Shown in pieces: positions 8,867-17,025 of a stretch of 64,000 bases of DNA. A program made the translations under genes and the position numbers. The notes below the pieces were generated by a model, which was not told the DNA's origin, made no database searches, and saw nothing but the letters and a program-made list of their open reading frames with translations. Location: assembly GCF_001570525.1 (NCBI RefSeq), contig NZ_BBXC01000019.1:62001-126000 (forward strand). The letters run 5' to 3'. The DNA is from Herbidospora sakaeratensis. GTDB taxonomy: Bacteria; Actinomycetota; Actinomycetes; Streptosporangiales; Streptosporangiaceae. Positions within the stretch are counted from its first letter, which is position 1. Every line of letters starts with the position of its first letter.

Positions 8867-8978
8867 ACCTGTAGCCTCTTACAATCGTGCGCGGCGTTTG
8901 AGAAACGACGCGGCGTTTCGGTACGACGGGCTGACGGAGATCAGCCATGCGGCGTTTCGGTGCGGGTGAGGAGCAAGG

Positions 8979-9953
8979 GTGAGTCAGCAGCGTCGGGGGC
9001 TCGGCAAGGGTTTGGGAGCCCTCATCCCCACCGGCCCCATCGTCGACCCGTCGGTCGTCGGCGTGCCGGCCCCCACCCCACCGGGTGACAGGGAACTGAT
9101 CCCGGTGGCCGGGGCCTACTTCCACGAGATCGCCGTCACCCAGATCATCCCGAACCGCCGCCAGCCCCGAACCGTCTTCGACGAAGACCGCATCCGCGAA
9201 CTGGCCGACTCCATTGCAGAAGTCGGCCTCCTCCAGCCGATCGTCGTCCGCGCCGCCGGCGTCGACGAAGACGGCAGGGACCAGTTCGAACTCATCATGG
9301 GCGAACGCCGCCTCCGCGCCAGCCGCCTGGCCGCCCTGGAGCGCATCCCCGCGATCGTCCGCAGCACCGGCGACGACGAGATGCTGCGCGAGGCCCTGAT
9401 CGAGAACCTCCAGCGAGAGCAGCTCAACTCCCTGGAAGAAGGCGCGGCGTACCGCCAGCTCCTCGACGACTTCGGCGCCACCCACGAGCAACTGGCCAGG
9501 AAGATCGGCCGCTCCCGCTCCCACATCACCAACACCCTGCGCCTGCTGAACCTCCCCCCGAACGTCCAGCGCCGCCTGGCAGGCGGTTCGATCACCCCCG
9601 GCCACGCGAGAGCTCTCCTGTCTCTGGACAGCCCGGAAGCCCAGGAACGCCTGGCGACCCGAATCGTGGCCGAAGGCATGACGGTCCGGACGGTCGAGGA
9701 GATCGTGTCCCTGGGGGAGGCGACGGCCGGTCCCGCGCCGCGGAAGCCGAGAACGAAGCAGCCGGTGGCACCGGCACTGCGGACGCTGGCGGATCGGCTG
9801 TCGGATCACTTCGAGACCAAGGTGAAGGTCGATTTAGGGCGTCGGAAAGGGCGGATCGTGGTGGAGTTCTCCACGATCGACGACCTTGAGCGCATCATCG
9901 GAACGATGGCACCGGACGCGGCTAACCAGATGCGGGAGCAGGAGAGCGACTAG
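8979..9953 (+). CDS. parB: Chromosome partitioning protein ParB
   Basis: parS-binding CTPase that loads onto and spreads along origin-proximal DNA. The 324-residue protein opens with the family N-terminus RRGLGKGLGALIP (ParA-stimulating box). The CTP-binding domain shows IIPNRRQPRTVFDEDRIRELADSI and GERRLRASRLA, then ENLQREQLNSLEEGAAY; the helix-turn-helix region is around KIGRSRSHITNTLRLLNLP, and a C-terminal dimerisation domain ends the protein. GTG 8979 has GGAGCAAGG upstream. A parS site and a terminator-like hairpin begin right at its stop codon. Confidence 0.97.
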   Translation: MSQQRRGLGKGLGALIPTGPIVDPSVVGVPAPTPPGDRELIPVAGAYFHEIAVTQIIPNRRQPRTVFDEDRIRELADSIAEVGLLQPIVVRAAGVDEDGRDQFELIMGERRLRASRLAALERIPAIVRSTGDDEMLREALIENLQREQLNSLEEGAAYRQLLDDFGATHEQLARKIGRSRSHITNTLRLLNLPPNVQRRLAGGSITPGHARALLSLDSPEAQERLATRIVAEGMTVRTVEEIVSLGEATAGPAPRKPRTKQPVAPALRTLADRLSDHFETKVKVDLGRRKGRIVVEFSTIDDLERIIGTMAPDAANQMREQESD

Positions 9954-9967
9954 GTTTCACGTGAAAC
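9954..9967. promoter_or_regulatory. parS site 2
   Basis: Perfect GTTTCACGTGAAAC, beginning one base after the parB stop codon. Confidence 0.95.
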
Positions 9968-10000
9968 AGCTCCCTTGGACGTGAGTCCGGGGGAGCTGTT
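9965..10000 (+). terminator. Terminator-like hairpin after parB
   Basis: AACAGCTCCC (9965-9974) pairs with GGGAGCTGTT (9991-10000); the inner bases GGAC/GTCC extend the stem. The 5' arm overlaps the end of parS site 2, so ParB loading and termination share bases. Confidence 0.6.
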
Positions 10001-10041
10001 GCTTTCCGGAGGCAGGGAGCTTAGTCGCCGGGAAGGACATG

Positions 10042-10055
10042 GTTTCACGTGAAAC
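10042..10055. promoter_or_regulatory. parS site 3
   Basis: Perfect GTTTCACGTGAAAC, 88 bp from site 2, at the left edge of the gene-poor region. Confidence 0.95.
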
Positions 10056-10877
10056 CGAGACCGGATTTCTGACGAGACAGGTGGCTCCCGTTCTCTTGCG
10101 GGCGCCACAGCGGGCTTGAGCGACCTTGTCTTTTGCCCTCGCTGGCAACGGCGGGGCCAGGGGGAGGCGAGCAGGTGAGTGTGACATCTCCCGTCGCGGG
10201 ACCCCAACCACATCGTCCCCGAGTCGGCCGGTGGCTAGCCTCCTGGACGACCCGATAGACGGCACGCCGTGGGCGCACCAGCACGGTGCTCGCAGCCCCA
10301 TGCCGACGGACACTTCGGGTCGCTCTCACGGTCGCCAGCAGCGTGAGGAGCGCGGCGAGTCCATAGGCGGAGACAAGGAACGGCCCAAACCGAGACGGCC
10401 TGGCAAGGCGGTAGGCGGCAGCCTGGCCGCCGCGACCGCGCCCGACAGGTTGCCGATCTCGGCCCCGGTGATCGACTTCCTGCTGTCGCATCCAAGCGGG
10501 CAGACGATGCACACCGCCGGTTCAGCCCGGTACATGTGGCAGACAGCCAGAACACGGAGCCTTCTTCTCGAAGGGCTTGGCTCGGAGCGGAAAAACTCTG
10601 AGCAGAAGGGAAGGCGCATGGAGATGCGGCATGAAGGGGCGCCTTCCTGTGACCACTCATCAGCGCTCACCAGCCATCGACTGGACCTCTGGGGCGGCAC
10701 TGGAGGGTAGCCCGAGGCGGCGAGCCCACGTGAAGCTGAGCACAGCAGCAGCGTCGCTTGCTAGCGAAGGCCTTGTCGGGCTCAGCAGCGCTCCAGCCCT
10801 GGCGCTTGCACCGACATTGGCGCGACCCCACTTGCTCAATGGCAAGGCCGACTGAGTGCTCGGGGACGAACCTCGAT

Positions 10878-10978
10878 CGCGAAAACGTGTGAGTCGGCAT
10901 AGGCGTGAGCTTGGGCAGGGGCACCTCCCGAGAAACGTGTGGGTCCGCGCAGGCCTCGGCCTACGCAGGGGTACGTCC
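10878..10978. repeat. Imperfect tandem repeat, two units of about 50 bp
   Basis: Unit 1 10878-10928 and unit 2 10929-10978 share CG.GAAA.CGTGTG.GTC near the start and GCAGGGG.AC.TCC at the end; a third unit begins (CGCGAATG) and stops. Confidence 0.65.
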
Positions 10979-11595
10979 CGCGAATGACGCAGCTGTGGCT
11001 GCGCCGTATGTATATATGAACACGGGCAGCGAGCGTCTCTGGATGAGCGCCCATTTGCTACACGTGAGGCGCTGCACCGACGATGAGGTCGTGAGGCCAA
11101 GTTGAGGATTCCGGTAGATCTCTCACCCCGGTCGAGCCTGCTGGTCGAGACAGCAAGTCCGCGAAGAACGATGCCGTGGGCAGCGAATGAGCATCTGCCC
11201 GTCATGAGGCCGTTCATTCCGACCGGATGAGTAACCATCGGAGCTCCGGTCGGAGGGGCTCGCTACGCCAGCGCGAGGACATGACGCCGAGTCGGTGGAG
11301 CCCGGTAGATCCCTCGCCTGACATCGCTACTCGACTGCATGCTCTTCCATCCGCTGCCGTGCCACCCAGTCCGTCCTCAACTGACCGAAGGTCTGAAAGA
11401 TGATCGTGTCGTTCAGGCAAGGAGCGTCTGCCCATCACGCACTCATTCATTCCTGGCAAGGGAACGCTGAAGGCGGCCGTCGCTGCGGAGCCCTCAGATC
11501 AAGCAGACGTGATGTGCCACGGGTGCATCGGCCTCAAATTGACCCCAGCTCACTGACCGCCAGTCCAGCGTGGCGGCAGTCTCCGCCAGTGCTTC

Positions 11596-11629
11596 TGACC
11601 TATAGATCCGAGTGACCTATAGATCCGAG
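11596..11629. repeat. Perfect tandem repeat, 2 x 17 bp
   Basis: TGACCTATAGATCCGAG occurs twice without a gap. The unit contains the short palindrome CTATAG. No gene overlaps it. Confidence 0.85.
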
Positions 11630-12861
11630 CTTCGGAACACCTAGCCTGCGGTCTCAAGCGGCGGGTGGGAAAACCCTCCGGGGGCGAAGAACCCTGCTTG
11701 ATCTGTTCCACATGACCTAGCAGTAAGAAGTACTACGGAGCAGAGCTGCAGTGAACCGCTCAGCTCCGGCGCTCGAGCAGGCTCGCCATGATCGACGTTT
11801 GGCGTCCTCTCGGCTGAACCGAAGGTGTCGACCAACACCATCCTCGCTCAGGGTTTAGGGAGCATCTCGTCCCACCACTACACGAGAGACGTGGACGGTT
11901 ACCTCTGCCTCTCCCCCCGCTGTGCCGGCGGAGGTCTTAGCTCAAAGCCGATGCAGTCACCGCCACATGGCTGCGAAGGCGCGCCAGCGTGATAGGAGTT
12001 ACCAGGCGCTAGATCCATTGGTCGGTACTGACTTGATCGAATGCGTGGGCCATGTCGAAACCATCCACTACGCCTGGACAAGCAGTGGCGCAGAGAGGCA
12101 GGGATGTTTGGCGAGCGCAGAGTCGAGTTCAAGCTTGAGCGCAAAGGTCGCGCATAGGGCTGCACCTCACCCTGATTGGCATTTGGGCAACCCATCGGCG
12201 ACGAACTGGTGCTCTGTCCGCCGCGCCCACCGCATGAATTTGTGTCCGCCAGGCCCACCGCATGAACAGGAGTCCGTCGCCTGCGACAACGCGGAACCAC
12301 GCTAGAACTTGAGACCGCGTCCCTGCATTCCGACGTGCAGGGGTAACAAGACGGCGGCTCCTTGACCGAATGTCTCATGCTCGCGCACTGCAGCCGGCTT
12401 GAGGCCGGTCTGCGCGGTACCAGCACCGGGGCGCTCTTTCCTGCCTCCACGCATGCCCGGAAGGAGCAGAGGGAGGACTGGCGCGCAATCCAAGTGATCA
12501 CAGCACACCCGAGAGTCGCTCTCAGCTGGCGAGGAAGACGATGAGGCAAAGAGCCCGGCCGGTCAAGGCTGTCCGAGAGGGGAGCGCCCCACATGTGTGC
12601 GGACGTCCTCGCCGACCCTCTCTCACGCGCCTCCGCTTACCAAGGAGGACGCTGATCGTCTCGGGGATGTTTGGTTCTTCCTTCAGCTCCAACAGAACGG
12701 GAGGCTGCTGAAGATCGGCCCTCCTCTCGAACGGCTCGACCCGTGCGGAGAAGAAGACGCGAGATGAAGGAGCGCCTTCCTGTGCCACAGCTATCTGTTG
12801 CTCGCCCTAATGTCGCCCGCCCTCTTGGGCGCCGTCACTGACTTGCCGTCGGCCAGCACAC

Positions 12862-12875
12862 GTTTCACGTGAAAC
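12862..12875. promoter_or_regulatory. parS site 4
   Basis: Perfect GTTTCACGTGAAAC in the gene-poor region, 2.8 kb from site 3. Confidence 0.95.
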
Positions 12876-13417
12876 ATCGCACTGAAGCGCACTGCATTCG
12901 ACAGGCATCGTGAACGATCGCTCGACTCGGAGCAGGCGCCAGCGAGGGCGATGTCGGACCGTGAGGTCTCAGCACATCGGCACCTACCGCAAATGGCATC
13001 GCCGCGTGAGACTCACGGTCGCTAAGCTGCATCACTCATCGACGGCATGCTAGGTAAGCAGATGCCTCTCTCCCCAGAGGTGATGCGTTGGCGGCTGACG
13101 ATCCGCTGCCTCGATCGTGGTCTGCGCGTCGCCGTGCTGAGGCGCCACTCTTCTATTTTGCAGAGCCGACCGAAGGGCCATCCGGTCGGTGCAGCGGCGC
13201 TACGTCGTACGCGCTGGCCGTGGATCAGCGAGCCGGGAACCACGCGGGGAAGAGACGGCTTAGCAAGCCTGCGCGAGAGAAGTACCGCGGATGAGGATGT
13301 CATCGACAGCTGTGTGTCCAAGCTCAGGCAAATGGATCCACCGGGAACAGCGACACATCGACCTTGGCAGACACCTAGGCGGGGCCAGCCAGAGCATCAG
13401 GCCGGCCCCACCGCAAT

Positions 13418-13431
13418 GTTTCACGTGAAAC
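13418..13431. promoter_or_regulatory. parS site 5 (overlaps the threonine aldolase stop codon)
   Basis: Perfect GTTTCACGTGAAAC. The TGA stop of the minus-strand gene that follows lies inside the palindrome, and its last codons (SFT) are encoded by it. Confidence 0.95.
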
Positions 13432-14452
13432 TAAGCGCCTCATGCGTAGCCGCGATTAGCGCGTCGACGTCTTCCTCGGTCGTGTCGAAGGCCGTCACCC
13501 ACCGCACGACTCCCCCAGCCCGATCCCAATGCCCGAAGGTGAACCTCTCCATCAGGTACGCGATCGCCTTCTCCGGCAGCACCGGAAACACCGCATTCGA
13601 CTGAACCTCGTACCGGAACTTCACCACCGAAGCCACCCCGTCAGCCAACCGGTGTGCCATCGCGTTGGCATGCGAGGCGTTCCGCAGCCACAGGTCGCCA
13701 CGCAGCAAGGCGGTGATCTGAGGGGAGAAGTACCGCATCTTGGAAGCCAGCTGCATGCCCTGCTTACGAAGGAAGAGTGCCCCAGGCAGGAGTTCCGGCC
13801 GCAGGACGATCAGCGCTTCCGCCCCCAGGGCGCCGTTCTTGGTCGCGCCGTAGCTGAGGACGTCCACGCCGACAGCGGTCGTGATGTCCCCCAGACCGCA
13901 GCCGAGTTCGGCGGCCGCGTTGGCCAGTCGAGCTCCGTCCATGTGGAGGAAGAGGCCGTTCTCATGAACCACCTCCGCCAGCGCCGCGATCTCTTCAGGC
14001 GTGTAGACGGTCCCGCACTCGGTCACCTGCGAGATGGACACCACCCGAGGCTGCGACAGGTGCTCGTTGCCGACAGCCCCAAGCTGCGCGAGCACGTCGG
14101 CAGGCCGGAGCTTCCCGTCATCCGTCGCCACGGTGAGCAGCTTCGTCCCGAGAACCCGCTCGGCGGCGCCGGCCTCGTTGCCGTTGATGTGGGCACTGGC
14201 TGGGCAGATCACCCCGTCGTACGGCCGGAGCATCAACCCCAGCCCCACCACGTTGGCCCCGGTCCCGTTGAACATGGCGTAACCCTGCGCCTGTTCCCCG
14301 AAGACCTCCCGGACAGCGCTCTCCATGTCGGCCGTCCAGGGATCGCTGCCATAGGGGAGCGTGTCACCGTCGTTGGCCGCAACGACCGCTGCCATCACCT
14401 CGGGATGAACACCCGCATGATTGTCACTACCGAAGCTTTTCGCATGAACCAC
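13421..14452 (-). CDS. Low-specificity L-threonine aldolase family enzyme
   Basis: PLP-dependent enzyme expected to cleave L-threonine or allo-threonine to glycine and acetaldehyde in the cytosol. The 343-residue product has the fold-type I pattern of this family: SDNHAGVHPEVM at the start, AHINGNEAGA (88-97), the HMDGAR motif (170-175) with the PLP-ring aspartate, and SYGATKNGALGAEA with the Schiff-base lysine at 205. The start is GTG 14452 with no clear ribosome site. It is isolated in the gene-poor island and ends within a parS site. Its composition is closer to the rest of the genome than its surroundings. Confidence 0.9.
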   Translation of the reverse strand: MVHAKSFGSDNHAGVHPEVMAAVVAANDGDTLPYGSDPWTADMESAVREVFGEQAQGYAMFNGTGANVVGLGLMLRPYDGVICPASAHINGNEAGAAERVLGTKLLTVATDDGKLRPADVLAQLGAVGNEHLSQPRVVSISQVTECGTVYTPEEIAALAEVVHENGLFLHMDGARLANAAAELGCGLGDITTAVGVDVLSYGATKNGALGAEALIVLRPELLPGALFLRKQGMQLASKMRYFSPQITALLRGDLWLRNASHANAMAHRLADGVASVVKFRYEVQSNAVFPVLPEKAIAYLMERFTFGHWDRAGGVVRWVTAFDTTEEDVDALIAATHEALSFT

Positions 14453-14974
14453 CCGCCAAGCCTAGGTCAGCGCCCTCCTGGCCCAGACGCCCAGGTCCCG
14501 CCAGACCAGGCCCGACGGCGGCCACGAGATCAAAGCGACGTCACACCCTTGTATCGGCTGAGGTGCCTGAAGCTGATCGACTCGAAAGCCTGGAAGGTGG
14601 CCATGCATTCCATAGGGGAGTAGACCGTGCTGTTGCGAACGTAGATGAAGAGACCAAGCTGCCTGGGTGCCATCCAGGCGAACCTCCATCGCATATCTGC
14701 TCGATGACTCCGCACCTTTGGGAGGAACGTATGCCTACAACGGCGGGGAGCATGTACGGCTGCTGATGACACGTCATCATGCGAGTAGACGGGTCCCGGT
14801 CGCTCATCCCGGTCGCTCATCCCGGTCGCTCATCCCGGTCGCTCATCCACGGCTTACGAGACCCGACACAGGAGTACGGCTGAGTGAGCATCGACACCTT
14901 GTTGCTGAACGTTAGAGCCGACTCTTCAACCCGCTCGAAATGTTCATGCCCCAACCCGTAGACGACCTCGTCTC
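14453..14974. other. Stretch with no recognised gene
   Basis: About 520 bp of lower-GC sequence. Open frames (for example minus strand 14530-14820) match nothing I know and lack ribosome sites. The only clear structure is the 13-bp tandem array described separately. Confidence 0.5.
14795..14846. repeat. Tandem repeat, 4 x 13 bp
   Basis: Four exact copies of CCCGGTCGCTCAT. The 13-bp unit is not a multiple of three, so it is unlikely to be coding. It has no spacers, so it is not CRISPR-like. Confidence 0.9.
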
Positions 14975-15669
14975 ATGGCTCCCGGAGAAGCCTTGGTGCT
15001 GACATCTTCTGGCGATACGGGAAATCGGCGCTGCAACATCTCATGGGCGGTCTGGCCGACCAGCGAACGTGTCGACACCGCAGGCATACGGTCCCTTGCC
15101 CGGCTGCGGCGCCGGTCGGTGGAATTCGTCTTCCAGTCCTTCCATCTGGTGGAGGAGCTGTCGACAGCCGAGGCTTCCTCGACGACGCGACGGCCCTGGA
15201 GGTCCGGTCGCATCTCGCGATCTGCGACGCCTGCGGGGAAAGCCTCGCCGGTCTGGCCGCGGTTCGCGAACTCCTCTCGGCGGTGCCGGTGACCGCCATG
15301 CCGCTGGGCGTCGCGATGCGGATCGACAGGGCCCTTGAGTCCGAGGCGGAGCGGGGTGGCCTCCGCCTCGTCGAAGCGCCCGACTGAGAGCGGTAGCGGG
15401 TGGCCGTCGCCCACGTCCTGGCCAACGAGCCGCTGGTGATGACGGCGGACGAGCTGACTGGTAACCGCGACACCACGGCGACCAACGAGGTGCTGCGTCT
15501 GTTCGCCGGGCTGCGCGACATGGGGCAGACCCTCGTATTGGTCACCCATGACGGGCGGATCGCGGTCACTGCCGACCAGCTGATCTCGATGGGCGACGGA
15601 GTCGGCCAGGTTCTGCACAACCTCCATCAGCTTCTGAGAGGTCTTCGACAAACCGTCCGGGCCGATTAA
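14975..15669 (+). pseudogene. Broken ABC-transporter ATPase (MacB/LolD-like) carrying an anti-sigma gene fragment
   Basis: Pieces of one ATP-binding protein are readable in two frames. PGEALVLT is followed, one frame over, by Walker A GKSALQHLMGGL (from 15019), then back to RLRRRSVEFVFQSFHLVEEL (Q-loop, up to about 15160). The part that should link the Q-loop to the LSGGE signature is replaced by 211 bp of the anti-sigma gene. The ATPase then resumes at 15388 with an in-frame amber codon (15394-15396, where the family has Gln), RVAVAHVLANEP, Walker B LVMTADELTGN, and the H-loop LVTHDG. Frameshifts, stop and replacement make it non-functional. No partner permease gene is present nearby. Confidence 0.85.
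15176..15386 (+). repeat. Inverted duplicate of the anti-sigma gene, copy A
   Basis: 211 bp that match 22197-22407 (opposite strand) at 209 positions; the two differences are adjacent-region substitutions near 15375. It encodes the anti-sigma zinc motif HLAICDAC and the sequence up to VEAPD, then meets a stop codon. Confidence 0.95.
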
Positions 15670-16075
15670 CCGGGGTGGGCTTCACAGTGTCGCCCGTCTT
15701 GGTCACATCGATAGACCACGCCAACCTCAGACGAATCGTCGGTCGACTGAAAGACGATGAACGGCCCTGTGGTTGGTGGACCACGCGTTAATGGTGCAGG
15801 TGGACAGCCTGCCAGGGGTCGTCCGGGCGCCGGAGGGATGGGCTGGGCGAATGCGACGAGATCCTGGATTCGCCGGTCGTATCCGAGAGCGAGAGCCGCT
15901 GGAAGTCGCACTGACCCCCGCCGCCCACCTCCTGGTCACCGCCCGGAAGGCGACATATGTGCACTAGTACGCACTAGACGCCTTGTGTGGTTTTGTGCGC
16001 AGAACGGCCCCTGGCCCCGGTCCTAGCGTGAGCGTCGTCCGGAAAGACGGACGACGAACCACAACGGAGGAAACA
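15670..16075. other. Gap upstream of the secreted-protein gene
   Basis: About 400 bp with no recognisable gene. A possible frame 15773-15967 (plus) has no ribosome site or family. Just before the next gene there is a short direct repeat (GCACTAG twice, 15960-15977). The promoter of the gene at 16076 must lie here. Confidence 0.4.
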
Positions 16076-16504
16076 GTGCACACGATCGGCAAGCTGCTCG
16101 CCGGAACCGTTCTCGCCGGCATCGCAGCCACGGGGGTTGCTATCGCACCGGCCGCCACGGCATCCGCCACCACCGCGTCGACCTCCGCGTCGGCCGCGCA
16201 GTACGGCTCCAGCTGGGACCGCTTCGAGCGGGGCGACGGTCGCTTCGACTACCGCTGGGGCAAGAGCGGCGGCCGCTACTGGCTCGACTTCCGCATGTGG
16301 GACCGCGACCACAACGACCGTGACTACAGCTTCTTCGACGTCTACTACAAGAACGACGGGAAGTGGTTCTTCTACAAGCGGTACAACACCAAGAGCTTCC
16401 TGTCCAAGCACATCGTCTTCGGCAAGCACGTCGACGACTTCCGCGTCCGCGGCGGCTACGGCCACAACGGCAGCTTCGGCTGGGGCGGCTGGCACCACCG
16501 CTAA
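16076..16504 (+). CDS. Secreted protein of unknown function, aromatic-rich
   Basis: 142 residues from GTG 16076, preceded by CGGAGGA at the right distance. Residues 1-31 form a Sec signal peptide (IGKLLAGTVLAGIAATGVAIAP, then an ATASA-type cleavage site). The mature part, about 110 residues, is unusually rich in Trp, Tyr, Phe, Asp, Lys and His, with alternating aromatic/charged runs (DRFERGDGRFDYRWG, DYSFFDVYYKND) and a Gly/His/Trp tail (GWGGWHHR). It has no cysteine. I do not recognise the family; the pattern would fit a small beta-rich extracellular protein. A strong terminator follows, so it is a single-gene unit with good signals inside a decayed region. Confidence 0.8.
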   Translation: MHTIGKLLAGTVLAGIAATGVAIAPAATASATTASTSASAAQYGSSWDRFERGDGRFDYRWGKSGGRYWLDFRMWDRDHNDRDYSFFDVYYKNDGKWFFYKRYNTKSFLSKHIVFGKHVDDFRVRGGYGHNGSFGWGGWHHR

Positions 16505-16533
16505 AACGACTCCCACGGGGTGCTGATGTGACA

Positions 16534-16560
16534 GGCCCGGACCTTCATGGTCCGGGCCTT
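16534..16560 (+). terminator. Terminator after the secreted-protein gene
   Basis: Perfect 10-bp stem GGCCCGGACC (16534-16543) / GGTCCGGGCC (16549-16558) with loop TTCAT, followed by TT. Confidence 0.8.
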
Positions 16561-16689
16561 CGGCATTTCTCCACCGCGTAGAACGATGGCCGATCCGCCG
16601 CTTCGGCTGCTCAGGGAGGTCATAGGCGCACCGCTGAGCGAGCGGATGCTTGCCACTCACGCGGCGGATCACCCCATAGAACGCTCAAG

Positions 16690-16842
16690 CAGCCTCCCCG
16701 CCCGCTGCCGGTCTCACCGGCATAGGCTCGGGATCTCGGGTTTCGACTATGAGGTTTCCGCCGAGGTCCCCCTCGATCTGCACATCTCAGATTGTGCGTC
16801 TCGGGCCGCCTGCTCGCCACGATCACCCGTTGGGCCGGAGCG
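16690..16842 (+). pseudogene. Decayed fragment of dnaN
   Basis: The plus strand resembles codons 20-70 of the dnaN at 733-1869, in inverted orientation. AGCCTCCCCGCCCG at 16691 matches the codons for SLPAR; after a few small deletions ISGFDYEVSAEVPLDLH (16732-16782) matches the clamp's LSGFDYEVSAEVTLDLQ; then TCTCGGGCCGCCTGCTCGCC (16799-16818) and GATCACCCG match the codons for SGRLLAEITR, in another frame. Similarity fades after 16842. Substitutions and frameshifts show it is much older than the anti-sigma duplicate. The rest of 16561-17025 shows nothing I recognise. Confidence 0.75.
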
Positions 16843-17025
16843 TGCGGGTGATCACCACGGCCCCGCCGGCTTCCGGATTTGTGACAACACCCGGCAGACC
16901 GTCTCGAGATCTGCCGGAGTCCACCGACGGCCGCATCCTGGAGGCGATCAAGCCTGTCCGGCGGGAACCGGCCTCGGGATGCGCGACGCCACGTGTCCGG
17001 ATCCCGCCAGGTCCGAAACGGGCGA

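Larger units (their letters stand above)
10056..12861. other. Gene-poor region between parS sites
   Basis: About 2.8 kb with no reading frame that looks like a real protein: candidate frames lack ribosome sites, family resemblance and the third-position GC bias of neighbouring genes, and the base composition is visibly lower in GC. It contains small repeats: an imperfect 51/50-bp tandem pair (10878-10978), a perfect 17-bp tandem pair (11596-11629), a dispersed element shared by 10630-10651 and 12763-12784 (ATGAAGG.GCGCCTTCCTGTG), and diverged doublets around 11110-11220 and 11300-11460. It may be decayed coding DNA of mobile origin. Confidence 0.6.

Noticed and set aside
7925-9953. Plasmid-type partition system
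   Set aside because: Position next to rsmG, ParB N-terminus and parS sequence are those of the chromosomal ParABS system.
10126-10710. Possible 194-codon gene in the gap after parB
   Set aside because: No ribosome site, no recognisable domain, atypical codon use, and overlapping frames of equal length on the other strand.
12522-12788. Possible 88-codon gene on the minus strand
   Set aside because: No family resemblance; part of it is a dispersed repeat shared with 10630-10660.
14795-14846. CRISPR array
   Set aside because: The repeats are 13 bp with no spacers and no cas genes are near.
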